From Boswellia sacra (lineage: Eukaryota > Streptophyta > Magnoliopsida > Sapindales > Burseraceae): a stretch of DNA of 64,000 nt. Below the pieces are notes generated by a model. The model had not been told where the DNA came from, did not search any database, and saw only the letters and a program-made list of their open reading frames with translations. How positions within the stretch are numbered: the stretch's first letter is position 1; the number at the start of each line of letters is the position of its first letter. Made by a program: the position numbers and the translations under genes. Positions 12,530 through 24,638 of this stretch are shown piece by piece. The stretch is from NCBI GenBank assembly GCA_013180625.2, contig SNVD02003385.1, positions 62,001 to 126,000 on the forward strand, in the 5' to 3' direction.

Positions 12530-15244
12530 CTACCTCTTTAAAAAAATTTTGTCCTCGAAATTGCTAAAGCTCTAAAGTGCTAAGCCATAAAACCCACTTA
12601 AAAGATACTACATAATATGCACTATGTAACTAAACTCCTTGAGAATGAGAATCATGTAACCCAACTCTTGGTTTCTTTATTCATTACCAAGAATCACTTC
12701 AATCAGCTAAAAACCTTGGTGTCTCACCCAAGAAGAGTTAGGCTTTGATTGATACAAAGATATTTTTCCTTCTATGTGAATCAACTTCTATCACTAGTTT
12801 AAGGCTACTAAATTTCAGTAGTTTTAACTTACATTTGCAACAACTTCTTTCTTCTTCTCCCATACATATTTTCACTTATCGGAACTAATTAATGAGTTGC
12901 CAAATTGGTATGACGCATCCCAACTATCACCATCCTTTGGATCCTGGCTCTCCAAAAGAAAGTAGCAACTAGGAAAATTCATTACTAAAGGTACACTCAT
13001 TATACTTCTGTTGCACAAACTTGATAAGACAATTGAAACAACTGTACCTTATTTAAAAACTTTTCTTTAAAATACTATGGGTGCATCAATGAAAATTATG
13101 GATGAAAATCTAACAAAGTTTCCTTTGCTTTTCCATCAACTCAACTTTTACAAAAAGTCTCCATCTCAATTCAATCATGACAATCTTCTAACATAATATC
13201 ATTAGTCTCAACTCTTTAAATGCTTGGTTCATCACGAATCCATCAATAATAGTTCAACTTCTCACTAGTAACAAATAAAAATTTATAACTACTATTGCAA
13301 TTAGTATTGTACACCCATTCATAACCATAAACTAAATCAAATAATCATGTTGAAATGTATACAAGATAAATAGTCCACTTGCATAATATAATGCATACGA
13401 GTACATATACTTCCTTGGTACATTGTCACACATAAATACATTCATATATTGAAATATCACTTGGAAGTTTAACTTACTACCTTATAGCTATCTCAATCAT
13501 ATAAATAATACGAAAATGTTATAACTTATAACCATACAGATCACTTCTTTTCAAAGCCATCTCACATGATTCAAAATCTTAGTTAGGTCATGATAAAAGT
13601 GACCAACCTAATACTTTCTTATTAAGCAACTTAAATCCTTCTATACTTGACTTGTTTCTCTTATAAGATCCTTGTCCATTTATATCACATAAGTTGGACT
13701 AAAGCTCCAAGGACTCACTTATAACAACATATCAAGAGCATAAACTCTAAGTTCCACAAAAAGTACTTTCACAACCTCTGAAATCTTGATCACTATCTCA
13801 TCAATAATAGAATTGATGCTGAGTACTCCATCTTCGCTAATTTTTTTATAGTTCACTCACAAATCCAAAGGTCATAAAATTTAACAGAGTTATCCTTCAC
13901 ATACTAATAGTGTAATAGTAAAAATTTCAAATCATTTGGGCATGAAATACTCCTTGAAATCAACATTCTTTTGCAAACTTGCAATGCTATCAAACAAATT
14001 TCAGAACTGAGTTATCTAAATTTAAAAATTCGCATAAATTTCAATAAAATTCATAAAAACCTGAAACCTCCACTTCAACTCCAGAAACGTATCCAAGTAA
14101 TCCTACCAAAGTGTAGAATTTTTTGATGACTCTAAAGTAGTCAAAATGATTTTGAAAATCTAGACTATGTTTGGAATTCAAAACTTTCAAAGTTGTAAAC
14201 TCATTTTTTGTGAAATCATCATAATTCATATAGAATTCTACTTCATGTGAAACAAAATGAATTTAAACCTTTTCTAATGGAGAATGCAATATAAAAATCA
14301 TTTCCACTAGATCACTTTTTATCATAGACAAATTTTGAAATAATTCCACAGCTATCATAATGATTGTATATGTTATCTATAAAAACAGTATATTTCAAAA
14401 ATTTATCAAAAATCATAGAATTCAAATTTTTTGTATGAAATGACTCTTAAATTAATGCTCAAGATGTATAGTTTATCCTATCAATAGGCTTAGATTAAAT
14501 TCAATGTATAAATACTCGTAAAAGTTTTTTTTTTTGAAATCATCATGCTACACTATACTATGTAAAACTGTGGTCTAGACATTGTGTTGTTATCATTCAA
14601 TGCATGTTCATATCTCAACATACTACTCCCAAAACTCATAATGCTTCAAAATAAATGCTTCAATCTTCTTATGTCATCACAGAATACATATCATGCATAA
14701 CCCAATTATCAAATAAGCACCTAAGCAATTAAGAAATTTCTAAATTCCTCCTTAACATACTTTGCCTTCTAAAATTATATATATCATATAACTCCGCATA
14801 TTACGATCATCATAATTCAATTCTTTATAAAAATCTCAATTTCCATAATATGATAATCATAACAACTCAAAACATTAACATAAAAATATAATTAGGCAAT
14901 ATGACAATACTTCTAATACGCAGTACTTGATAAAAGTATCTTGTCTTGTATCTAATATTTCCGTGTAAATCTTACTAACTCATAATATTAACATAGAATA
15001 AATGGCTAGGTTGTTCATCAATTAGCTAAGCAAAACTTCTAAAATGATTGTCTAAAGTCATAACAAATCATAACTAACTAACTCCTTGAATTGCTAGGCC
15101 TAAGTCAAATTGTTTCTCTAATTATGAGGTTGCCACGTCTAAGCTTGATGGTGATTCAATAGACCACTATAACTTTCCAAGGCAAATACTTCTATCTGAC
15201 AAAGTAAGAGTCAACGGAATCCTAACTATACTCTGATACCAAGT

Positions 15245-16211
15245 TGATATGACCTGCCTCTATCTACGCGAATGAATCATGCTTGAAATTATGGACTAGA
15301 AACTATTATCTAATTCTTGTCTTTTTGATGAAACCAACTTGAAGGTAATTCAATAAATTTACAATAAAACTTCAATTACAGTAGCTAATAAAAATTTTCT
15401 AACGTATCTATTACAACCTTTATGATAATATTAAATACGTCATTGCACCATCACTTGGCTTGACCTCGAGACTTACTAATTGGATCACACATTGCTTTCA
15501 CTTAGGGGGGAAGGCTTTTTTTTTTTAAAAAAAAAAGGGGTGAGTATAAAACTTAGTGAGTGGGGATAGGGATATATTTATAAATTAATCTAAAAAATTT
15601 ATATTATTATAAAATAAATCTTTGCTTTATTGAAAAATCTTTATAAAAGCTTCTAATAGTTGCTATATAATAAAACAACATATCATCTAATGTTTTATAA
15701 AACTTTAGAATAAATAACCATTGAATAACTAAATTCATCAAAATACTTCTTCTGGTTGTCTACACTTAAATCAATAAAATAATACATTTTCAATCATATA
15801 ATAAAAATGCTCTTGATGATCATGCTAAAATATTTGTTCAAATGCTATTTAAAACAAAAGACATAACTTTTAGTAAAAATAATCTTTTAAGAAACTTATG
15901 TAACTCATTAAAAGAATTAAGCTTTAGTTTTCATAAAAGTATAAAATAATGAGGCTGCTAAGAATGCATGAACTATCATCATAAAACCGTTTCTAAAAGT
16001 TGCAGAGAAATTTATACAAATTTGCTATATATGCTTCTTTTTTAAACTTTTCTTTTCTTAATTCATATAAAAACATTTAAAACACATGCTGGTATACTAA
16101 ACAAGTATCCAAAAAGTTGTTTGATTATATCTGACGAGATCTAACATCGCACAGGTCTATCTGAAGCTCCTCATACCTGGTGAGATCTAACATCACATAG
16201 GTAGAGCTATC
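15245..16211 (-). repeat. 5' LTR fragment of the LARD-like element
   Basis: About 970 bp homologous to 9588-10450. Homology ends abruptly after GTAGAGCTATC at 16211, while the 3' LTR continues for 2 kb. A deletion that also removed the 5' half of the adjacent OSC gene would explain both truncations. Confidence 0.7.
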
Positions 16212-17242
16212 TGTACTTGGCCCCATCTTTAATACTGAGAAAAATACATATGAAATATTTGTAGTATTACTGTACATCAACTAATATCTTCCATCTCATT
16301 TTTCTTTTCTAATTAAGGGTAATGTTATTTAATTTTTCTTCTTTCTAATATGTTTGATCTAAAAGATGTCAAACGAGTTTTAAAATTATTAAAGCTTTCA
16401 TTGAGTGCTATAAGTTAACTCGGGTCTTAATTTATTAATTTTTCTAATCTTTTCTTTGTAGATACTTGGCGTGTTTGACTGGTGTGGAACCAACCCGATG
16501 CCCCAGAATTTTGGATGCTTCCTTCATGTCTTCCTATGCATCCAGGTAATTTTGGTCAATTTTCCATATTTATTCTTGTTGCCTTGAAAAAAAAAAAAAA
16601 AAAAAAAGACAACTCTCGTACCACTTATTAATAGAGTACTTGAGTAAGTACTGAATCATCTTTTGCTTTTTCCCGACAAATGCAGCAAATATGCGGTGTC
16701 ATTGCCTCATGGTGTAACTACTGCCAATGTCATAGTTATACGGAAAACGGTTTGCTGGCCCAATCACACCTCTTATTCTACAATTGAGGGAAGAGCTTTA
16801 CACTCAACCTTATACTCAAATTAATTGGAGAGAAGCACGCCATTGATGTGCAAAGGCAAATTTAATTTAATTATCTATGGTTCAACCATATATACAAATT
16901 CATCATCCATCCATGCACTTAATTGCATGTCGCAATCTACTGCTTGAATTATCTATTAATTGGCTATTTCCTTTGGTTGTTACATGCAGGAGTATTTATA
17001 CTACCCTCATCCTTTAATTCAAGATCTGAGATAGGACATTCTGTACATATTCTTTGAACCTTTTCTCACTCCTTGGTCTTTTAACAAGTTGATTAGAGAA
17101 AAGGCACTCCAAGTAACAATGAATTACATTCATTACAAAGATGAGAACAGTCGTTACATTACCATTGGATCTGTAGAAAAGGCGAATAATTGAAGCATTT
17201 TAAGTATTTTACAAATTTTAAAAAAGAAAAAAATGTCGAAAC

Positions 17243-17282
<40 letters not shown>
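17243..17282. repeat. Compound (TA)n(CA)n microsatellite
   Basis: Uninterrupted TA run followed by about 14 CA units in an OSC copy 1 intron. Likely polymorphic. Confidence 0.9.
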
Positions 17283-18060
17283 GAAAATATAAAGTGTGCG
17301 TGTATATATATAGGTGCTCTGTATGCTCGCTTGTTGGGTGGAAGATGGAAATGGAGATTATCTCAAGAAGCGCCTTGCTAGGATACCGGATTACTTATGG
17401 GTTGCTGAAGATGGAATGAAGATGCAGGTTAGTTGGCAGCAAAGTACAAATATATTAATTATTAATTCTACAAAATCCAAAGTGATGCAAGTAGTTTCTA
17501 ATATCGATTAAATATCAAAATTAAGAAGTTTGCATTATGCATGCATGCAGAGTTATGGAAGTCAGACGTTGGATACTGGTTTTGCTATTCAAGCTTTGCT
17601 CGCCAGTAATCTCACAAATGAAGTCGGAGCTATACTTAAGAGAGGACATGACTTCATCAAGGAATCTCAGGTTTCACGTTTAATAATTCATTTCTTAATG
17701 CATATGAAATCATTCTGACATAGTAAAGTAATTAACTAACTTAGAAATATCTGAAAGGTCAAGCACAATCCGTCTGCGGATTTTAAGGGAATGTTCGTCA
17801 CATTTCCAAGGGGTCTCGGACTTCTGCTGATCAAGATCATGGATGGCAAGTGTCTGATTGTACTGCTGAAGGCTTGAAGGGTAAACTAATCAATTAATTT
17901 CATATGATAAATTTTTTAAACAAATTATAGTGTTGTTAATTTGTATCGCTATAGTGTTGCTTGCTTTTGTGAACGATGCCGCCAGAAATTGTTGGGGTAA
18001 AAATGGAACCTCAGCAGTTGTACGATTCCGTCAATATCCTCCTATAGCTACAGGTACATG

Positions 18061-18111
18061 CATATATATATATATATATTAAAAAAATTTGGAGAATTCA
18101 ACCATTCAATA

Positions 18112-18146
<35 letters not shown>
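18061..18146. repeat. Two (TA)n runs in an OSC copy 1 intron
   Basis: TA-repeat blocks at about 18062-18080 and 18116-18146 separated by a short unique sequence. Confidence 0.85.
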
Positions 18147-18148
<2 letters not shown>

Positions 18149-20146
18149 TTCAAATTTCAATAATATATATAAATCTAGTATCAGTAAGCTACATAAATTA
18201 TTTGAATAGCAGGGCAAAAATGGAGGTTTAGCTGCCTGGGAACCAGCCGGAGCCCAGGAATGGTTGGAAGTATATCATTTAGTTAGTGCAATTTGGCCTT
18301 ACCATGAGAGTTACTCCTAGCTAAATATATATTTTGAGAACAATACAATTCAACTCAATCGCCATATGAAAATGACAACTCTTTCTGTTTGTCGTCTAAA
18401 TATTTTCTTGATCAGCTTCTAAATCCGACAGAATTCTTTGCGTACATTGTCACTGAGCACGAATATGTTGAGTGCACCGCATCAGCTATCCAAGCTTTGG
18501 TTTTGTTTAAGAAGTAATATCCAGAGCATAGGAAGAAAGAGATTGACAGCACTATTGCAAATGCAGTTTACTACTTGGAAAACATGCAATTACCAGATGG
18601 TTCATCGTATATTTTGAAATAATGCATGCATAATTAATATTAATATTCGACATCAGATAATCAATCGTTTGCTTTTTAGTTCAAATAATTAATCTTCTAC
18701 CTCTACATACATACATAAATATAAAAAATATATAAATATATATATGATGCATTTACTTAACTTTATTTTGAATAAATAGGTATGGAAGTTGGGGAGTTTG
18801 CTTCACATATGGTTCCTGTTTTGCACTTGGAGGGCTGGCAGCAGCTGGCAAGACTTGTACAAATTGTCCAACTATGAGCAAAGGTGTCGAATTTCTTCTG
18901 AAAGCACAAAGAGATGATGGGGGCTGGGGAGAGAGTCATCGTTCTTGTCCAGAAAAGGTTAATTTAACTTCGTACTTGAATTAACGGCGTGCTTGCGACA
19001 TTGTTTTTGTAATTTCTGACTACACTATATAGAATCACTATATAATTTAAATGTATATAGAAATATATGCCTCTCGAGGGAAACAGATCAAATTTGGTAC
19101 AAACAGCACGGGCTGTGATGGGTTTATTACACGCTGGACAGTTTAGTTCTATACATGATATACTAACTTAAATTGACCATTATAAATTTATAACATTCTC
19201 CATGTGACTGTGCTAGCTTGTCATAGAAGAGTTTCTTAATTTGTATTAGCCGGAAAGAGACCCAACTCCTCTTCGTATGCAGCTAAGTTGATAATCAATT
19301 CTCAGCTTGAAGATGGTGAGTTCCGCCAACAGGTACTATCGTTTATACTTGCATGTACTTTGTTAACATAGGATGTAATTATTAACAAAGTATTTGTGAG
19401 TATTGCAGGAAATTACGGGAGTCTTCATGAAGAACTGCATGCTACATTATCCAATCTATAGGAATGTTTTCCCACTGTGGGCTCTTACTGAAAATCGAAG
19501 GCAGGTTCCATTGCCTTCAAGGCCATGATTGGCGTTTAAATTTTGAAGAACCAGTGAAAACCAATATAATTTCAGCAAATTTAATTAATGTAAAAAAGAC
19601 GTGGTGAAAGAAAGTTGGTACATATTTATGTATGTATATATGTATGTATGCATGATTGATATGGGCGGAAATTCTTATGCTGATGTATATATAAATTATG
19701 TATATATGCTGAATGTTTCACACCAAAGGGGATATTTATACGTTGCTTGGCTGATTAATTAGTTGGCTGAAATACAATATAATGAATTTAGCTTACATAA
19801 TGGTTGAGATTAAATCTTGCTAATATAATTAATGAATTACAGAAAAGACACTTTATTCAAATATCAACTATTCCAATGTTTTGATACAACATCCAATTAT
19901 AAGAAATATTTTTGTGGTAGCAGATAATTTAAATTTAAATAATAATATAAGTCAAATGTTTGTATTTTCAACTTTTATCATATATTTTTAGAACACGTGT
20001 TAACAAGACTCTTTTATTGTCAAATATCGCTATATGCCTTCTCTTATCTGCGATCAAGTCTTTAAGGATAATTAATCATCTAAGAACAATTTTTTTACAC
20101 CCAAATAATGAAAATAGATAAGTTGTACATAGTAAACATATGGTAA

Positions 20147-20407
20147 TTGATACTAATTTCTGATAAATTAAACTTTTTGTCAGTATATTGGAACTCAAAT
20201 TCAACACACAAGAACCCTGGCTGCTTTCCGGAGCCTAAATATTTTATCCAGAAAGATTTCAAGGAAATGGGCCTGCTCCTTGTTACGTTTGCTCCATTTA
20301 GATGTAGGCCTCGGATGTGGCCCCCAAAGAGAATACATGTTTGGAATACTTGTATTCATGCAAAATTTGGTGAAAATTTTCAACTGGCAAATATTGATTT
20401 CCAATAA
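20147..20407 (+). pseudogene. CYP716-like cytochrome P450 fragment (heme-binding exon)
   Basis: The plus-strand frame reads STHKNPGCFPEPKYF, then a diverged TFAPFRCRPRMWPPKRI. This follows the CYP716 order WSANSTHKNP..FPEP..F...RF...[21 protein letters not shown] closely enough to name the family. CYP716 enzymes typically oxidise beta-amyrin-type triterpenes (C-28 and other positions) at the ER. It is dead: the heme-ligand Cys is Trp (PRMW), the glycine-rich FGGGPR is FRCRPR, the G of CPG is P, and homology is lost after the heme loop. No other P450 exon is visible around it. It lies about 650 bp downstream of OSC copy 1, which supports a former triterpenoid locus. Confidence 0.75.
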
Positions 20408-20652
20408 AAACAACCATCAATGACTAACTCTGTAATTAAGAGAAGATATTAAAGAATTAAAAAAATAAAAAATAATAATAATAAATTCAAGCATCATTTT
20501 TCTAAATAAAAGCTTAGATGATGTAAATATTGTAAACACTCAAACAGATCCAATGAAGCTTTTAAAACTTAGAAATGCAAACTCAATAGCTTTATAAGGA
20601 TTGTACATACCTCTTATTATAAGACTTACTATGTTTACAATAGCAAGCATAC

Positions 20653-20680
20653 TATATATATATATATATATATATATATT
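20653..20680. repeat. (TA)n microsatellite at a SINE tail
   Basis: About 14 TA units ending at the A-rich 3' side of the neighbouring minus-strand SINE. Confidence 0.85.
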
Positions 20681-20895
20681 GATAACCAAGAAGTTCCTCC
20701 CCCTTTCTTTATCCCTGAGGGGTTTAAAAGGCTTATAGTTTTAACTGGGGGTTACATACACAATCTACTACCTTGCTAACCGGTAAAACTTACGAGACAT
20801 ATAGTGTCCCAAGTAGGTGGCACCAAGAGGATTGAACCCTGGACCTCAATTATAAGGCCAAGGGCTTCTTACCATTCAGCCCGGCCCATGGGGTT
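20680..20895 (-). mobile_element. tRNA-derived SINE
   Basis: On the minus strand the head reads GGGCCGGGCTGAATGGTAAG (A-box-like TGAATGGTAAG) and then GGTTCAATCCTC (B box) about 45 bases on, the usual layout of plant Au-type SINEs. The 3' side ends in a TA repeat. Target-site duplications are hidden by the TA run. Confidence 0.65.
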
Positions 20896-21967
20896 TGATT
20901 CGGATTAATATATACTTTACGTGTTATTTTGGTAATATAAGGCAAGCAATAGAGAAATATTATCATTCTGACCTAAAGCAATGACTGAAGTCACCATACC
21001 AAGACCATAGTATTCTCCCACTTCAGATAAAACTTGCCTAATTGCCTTCCTTCTTCTAACAGGCTATTCTCCTGCAGGATTTAGAGTCACCTGACACTAA
21101 CCTGAAGAAACAAATTATTTCCACTCATCTTCTTTCTATCCAAATATTGCAGAAACTTGGAAGAAAAAAATCCAAGCCTAAAGCAACAGTCAATTGAATC
21201 ACTGATCATTGTCAAATGTTAACTACATTGTTGACACGGCTAACTGACAAATGAACAAAATGTATAAATAAAAAATCTAGCAATTATACAAGTTATCATT
21301 CTCTAATCTGTTGCAATAACATTAAAGGGAAACAAGAAGAAAACTTGAGTTCATAAAAAGAGACAACAGACTGTTGCTGGATTCACAGAGGAACTATCTT
21401 TTTGACAATAACTTGAAGAGTAATACTAGCAATTAGCAATATAAACGCCACTCTCAGCTTTCATGAAGTGGAATGGTTAGTTCTCCATCCAAACTCAGTG
21501 CACAATATCAACACAGAATATACATTCAGGTAAAGACTTTTCTAGACATTTAAGCTAAAACTAAGCCAAAGAGACAGTCATCTCTAAAAGTCAGTTCGTA
21601 GCGGAAACTGAAAGTGAAATGCCAGCATACTATAGGAATTGCATTATTTTTAAAGCATAACCACTTGGAAGACAATTGCAGAGTAAACTTGATGGGAAGA
21701 CTTTTCATCAAAATTTGCACAGAAAGAGTCAACAAGGAACTCTTGCATATTTATACATCCAATGAGTTCATGCTATAGCTACAGATCCCACCAACACCAC
21801 ACCAGCATTGCCCAAAAATAGAAGGAAATTAATAAGCTTCAAAAACTGTATTACTTAAATTCAAGTTGTGGCTAACTCTACTTTTGTAGTTGCTCTTTTG
21901 ACAACGATAACAACAGAGAAATTCTATTCAAAGCATCAGAGACTGATCAGTGGTAGGATATGACCTT
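20896..21967. other. Intergenic DNA and probable 3' UTR side of TGD1
   Basis: No gene recognised. Bases just below 21968 should include the TGD1 3' UTR, but no definite polyadenylation signal was assigned. Confidence 0.4.
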
Positions 21968-23123
21968 TTAAACACAATTCTTCAGGGAATCTCCAGCTCC
22001 TTGGAAAAAGCAATAAGAGAGAGCAAAGTCAGCAATAAATATACCAACAAGGGAGATAACCACAGCTGAGGTCGTCGACTCCCCAACGCCTTTTGCACCT
22101 CCCATAGTGGTTACACCCCAGGCACAGCTCACTATAGAGATAATGGCACCAAAAACCTGTGATTTGATCATTGCACTGATTATATCCCATGATCTAAGTG
22201 CTCTATGAGCTGAATCCAAGATAATGTTAATGCTAATTCCATAAACACCTTCAGAGAGCAGAGCACTGGATGCCATTCCAACAGTGAAACACATCAGTGT
22301 CAAAAATGGTAGGGCAATACATGAAGCAATCACTCTGGGTGTTACCAAGTAATCAACAGGATTGGCACCAAGAACTCTCAATGTATCGGTTTGCTCAGAA
22401 ACCTGCATAGTTCCCAACTCAGCTGCAAAGGCACTTCCAATTCGCCCAGCAACAACAATTGACGTAACTACAGGACTCAGCTCTCTTGAAAAGGCAAGCG
22501 CTAAGACCCCACCCACAGATCGATTCAAACCCAACCTAGTAAATTCTCTAACAAACTGGATGGTGAACGCCATGCCAACAAATGCAGCAGTCAAAAGACA
22601 TACTCCAACAGATTTTGGCCCAACTCTCTCCAGCTGTTGAAGAGTGTTCCTCCAATGCACTTTCCCCTTTAATATCCTAACAATTACTTGGCCTGCTAAC
22701 ACAAGAACTGATAATCCCCTCCAAAGGTAAGAGGGAGGCGACCATTTGCTCATGAAAGACTCCGTTTCTGAACTGGGCACATGTTTAGTAATTGTATCTT
22801 CTTCCAACATAGAAATAGATGGATGAGTCGGATAACCGTCATCTGAGTTGGGAACTGCAAACAACTTTGATCCTTTAACCGGTACATGAAATTTACAATT
22901 GAAAACTCCTGCATTAAATCTAACTGAACCCGAATTCGAAAAGTTGATTCTCACACATCCCTTGGGTTTTACAGAGCTTCTTCTGCAACATTGAGCATAA
23001 CAAAACCTTCAATTAAGTTCTTCTTAATCGCGATTTGTAAAAGATAAATTAGCAATAATATGAAAGGGAACGAGACCTGCCAGCAAAATAAAATTTCGAA
23101 TAGCAATACGAAGCAGTTTGCAT
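21968..23123 (-). CDS. TGD1: TGD1, permease of the chloroplast TGD lipid importer (MlaE family)
   Basis: Inner-envelope permease of the TGD1-TGD2-TGD3 ABC transporter, which moves ER-derived lipid (phosphatidate precursor) into the plastid for galactolipid synthesis. Coding exons are 23077-23123 and 21968-22982. The ATG at 23121-23123 gives MQTASYCYSKFYFAG, spliced with correct phase (47 nt plus 1) to RRSSVKPKGC, for a predicted 353 aa, the family's usual size. A Ser/Arg-rich N-terminus fits a plastid transit peptide. The MlaE/DUF140 permease core spans roughly residues 110-350, with several membrane segments and the conserved stretches FSRELSPVVTSIVVAGRIGS and AAELGTMQVSEQTDTLRVLG. No lesion is seen. 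The large second exon is also open further on from an internal GTG, but the upstream exon gives a proper ATG and transit peptide. Single-copy housekeeping gene in most plants (family knowledge). Confidence 0.93.
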
Positions 23124-23551
23124 AGCTGAAATTCAATTCAATGTAACAGCTGCCTGTGCTCAATTGAAAGCAGAGCCTTAGCAAAGAACCGTATGCAACT
23201 GTAATGAGAACAGAATTGAAAGCAAAATTATTAAGATTTATTATGAAAAACTGAAATAAAGAGTCAGAGTCAACAATAATTAAAAATTGAATATATTAAT
23301 TTAAAACGATAAAAAAAATTCATGACAAATCAAGTAGAAAAAACACGTAATACCCAGATCAAGAAATGCCTTTAATAACCAAAATAAATTATTTTACAAT
23401 TATAAATACTCAACTGACGATGAAGAAAGACAGAAGCTTTTGCAAACTGAGAAACAAGAACAAAGAGTAAAGACAAACAGAGAGTCAGAGAGACCAAACT
23501 TCGCTAAACCGCTGGCTGCTTAAATGAAATTTGAAAAAGAAAAACACTTAC

Positions 23552-23690
23552 CGTCGCGGCGGCCGTTGAAGAGGGCACGATGGTTTGTCGGCGGCGGCGG
23601 CGGCGGCGGCTACAAAGCGCGCTGTTAGTTACAGCTGAAACTGATTTTGAGGAAGAGTCGATAATGGTTTTGTTTTGTGTGAGGGGAGAC
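23552..23690 (-). other. Probable 5' UTR exon of TGD1 with a (CGG)n repeat
   Basis: On the minus strand a GC-rich block with CGCCGCCGC repeats (23588-23608) ends in GACG|GTAAGT at 23551/23552, a strong splice donor. A pyrimidine-rich acceptor could lie near 23190. This makes a 5' UTR intron of about 360 bp upstream of the ATG. The transcription start is not resolved. Confidence 0.55.
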
Positions 23691-23921
23691 CAATGAAAAG
23701 GTGACACGTATCAAGCGTTGTTATGAAATAATTGTAACCCCTGAAGTCTAGTGAAATATACAAGATCCCTATAGTTTCAGAAATAACACAAACTACCCCT
23801 CCAATGCACAAAAAGAAAACCCTTTGCAGTGGCTTATATTCTAATAAAAATTTTAATTATGTTAAATATCAAATAAAATAACTTATTAAAATAAAGAAAA
23901 TAAAATGGCCACCCCCGATCA

Positions 23922-24066
23922 CAAATCACAATTGAGCCTTCTGCGCCCATACACTTAATGCTATGAATATCTTGATAATTTTTATCTTTCAGACAAATCA
24001 CAATTGAGCCTTCTACGCCCGTACACTTAATTCAGCGAATATCTTGATAATTTTTATCTTTCAGAG
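23922..24066. repeat. Tandem duplication of a ~72 bp unit
   Basis: Two adjacent copies beginning CAAATCACAATTGAGCCTTC, about 72 bp apart and differing at several positions. They lie in the spacer between TGD1 and the lipid-transfer gene. Confidence 0.8.
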
Positions 24067-24638
24067 AAATCAAATATTTAAAAAAATAAAAATTAAATAA
24101 AAAAATTGAAGTCGTAGATATCTCTTCAATTTCTTTTCGAACTCCTGAGGTAATCTATGTATACATGATAACACATGCATCATTTCTTCTTTAACAATAT
24201 ACATTGTTATTCTGACAAATAACAATATCCCGTTATGGTACCAACCGAGTACGAATGACTTGTAATTATTTTGAACTCTCAATCTCATTGATTAAATAGT
24301 TGCAGTGAAAGCAAAATACTTTTTTTTTTTTTTAATTATATTCGCTCAATGCTGCTGATCAATCCATATAATAAACTTGAGTTCTTTAGCTACTATCTTC
24401 CCTTTCGAAAACTTGAGTTTAGTGTATGATTACATATTTGCTTATGAATACCAATCACAAAAGCATTATTGGTAAGATTATTAATATTAGATGAAAAACA
24501 CGCACAACAACAGAAACAAGAATGAAAACCAAATCAATCCACCCGCAACGCGGGAAGTTAAAGAGTGAAAAGTAAAAGAAAGCCAATCCAAATGATCGAA
24601 CATGTTCAACCAAATCACGCACGTCCGCAAATTTAATC

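Larger units (their letters stand above)
9588..16211 (-). mobile_element. Non-coding long-LTR Gypsy-type retrotransposon (LARD-like), 5' LTR truncated
   Basis: Two direct repeats read on the minus strand bracket 2.7 kb of internal DNA with no coding capacity. The copy at 15245-16211 directly abuts a TTGGTATCAGAGT primer-binding site (initiator tRNA-Met type; about 15231-15243), so it is the 5' LTR. The other copy (9588 to about 12529) is preceded by a stretch whose minus strand reads TTTCGAGGACAAAATTTT, the typical end of a Gypsy pol gene, then a purine-rich run and ATAACATCCCAC. The LTRs would be about 2.9 kb, but the 5' LTR stops at 16211, where OSC intron sequence begins. No gag, RT or integrase motif survives. 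Confidence 0.7.
16462..19528 (+). pseudogene. Oxidosqualene cyclase pseudogene, copy 1 (3' half only)
   Basis: Spliced remnant of a triterpene cyclase of the beta-amyrin/lupeol synthase family (2,3-oxidosqualene cyclisation at the ER membrane). Exons by similarity: 16462-16545, 16686-16855, 16990-17181, 17314-17427, 17551-17670, 17758-17879, about 17955-18050, 18212-18270, 18415-18600, 18781-18957, 19061-19142, about 19248-19333, 19410-19528. Recognisable are the catalytic SDCTAEG (exon 6), QW repeats (DDGGWGES) and a C-terminal ending VPLPSRP. Disabling changes: 1-bp deletions in PMPPEFW (near 16502), MFRHIS (near 17793) and PLRMAAK (near 19280); stops in MWCYCR-LYGK (TAA, TAG), at RH-stop-CAK (16844), at DLR-stop-D (near 17031), and TAA after LFKK (near 18516). 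The N-terminal half is absent; the Gypsy LTR fragment lies where it should be. Confidence 0.9.

Noticed and set aside
9588..16211. Tandem or segmental duplication unrelated to retroelements
   Set aside because: The tRNA-Met primer-binding site beside one copy and the pol-end/polypurine signature beside the other identify them as LTRs.
17243..17282. Z-DNA-type regulatory element at the (CA)n run
   Set aside because: A common intronic microsatellite in a dead gene; no reason to assign function.
22362..22640. 92-codon plus-strand ORF
   Set aside because: Antisense to the TGD1 permease core.
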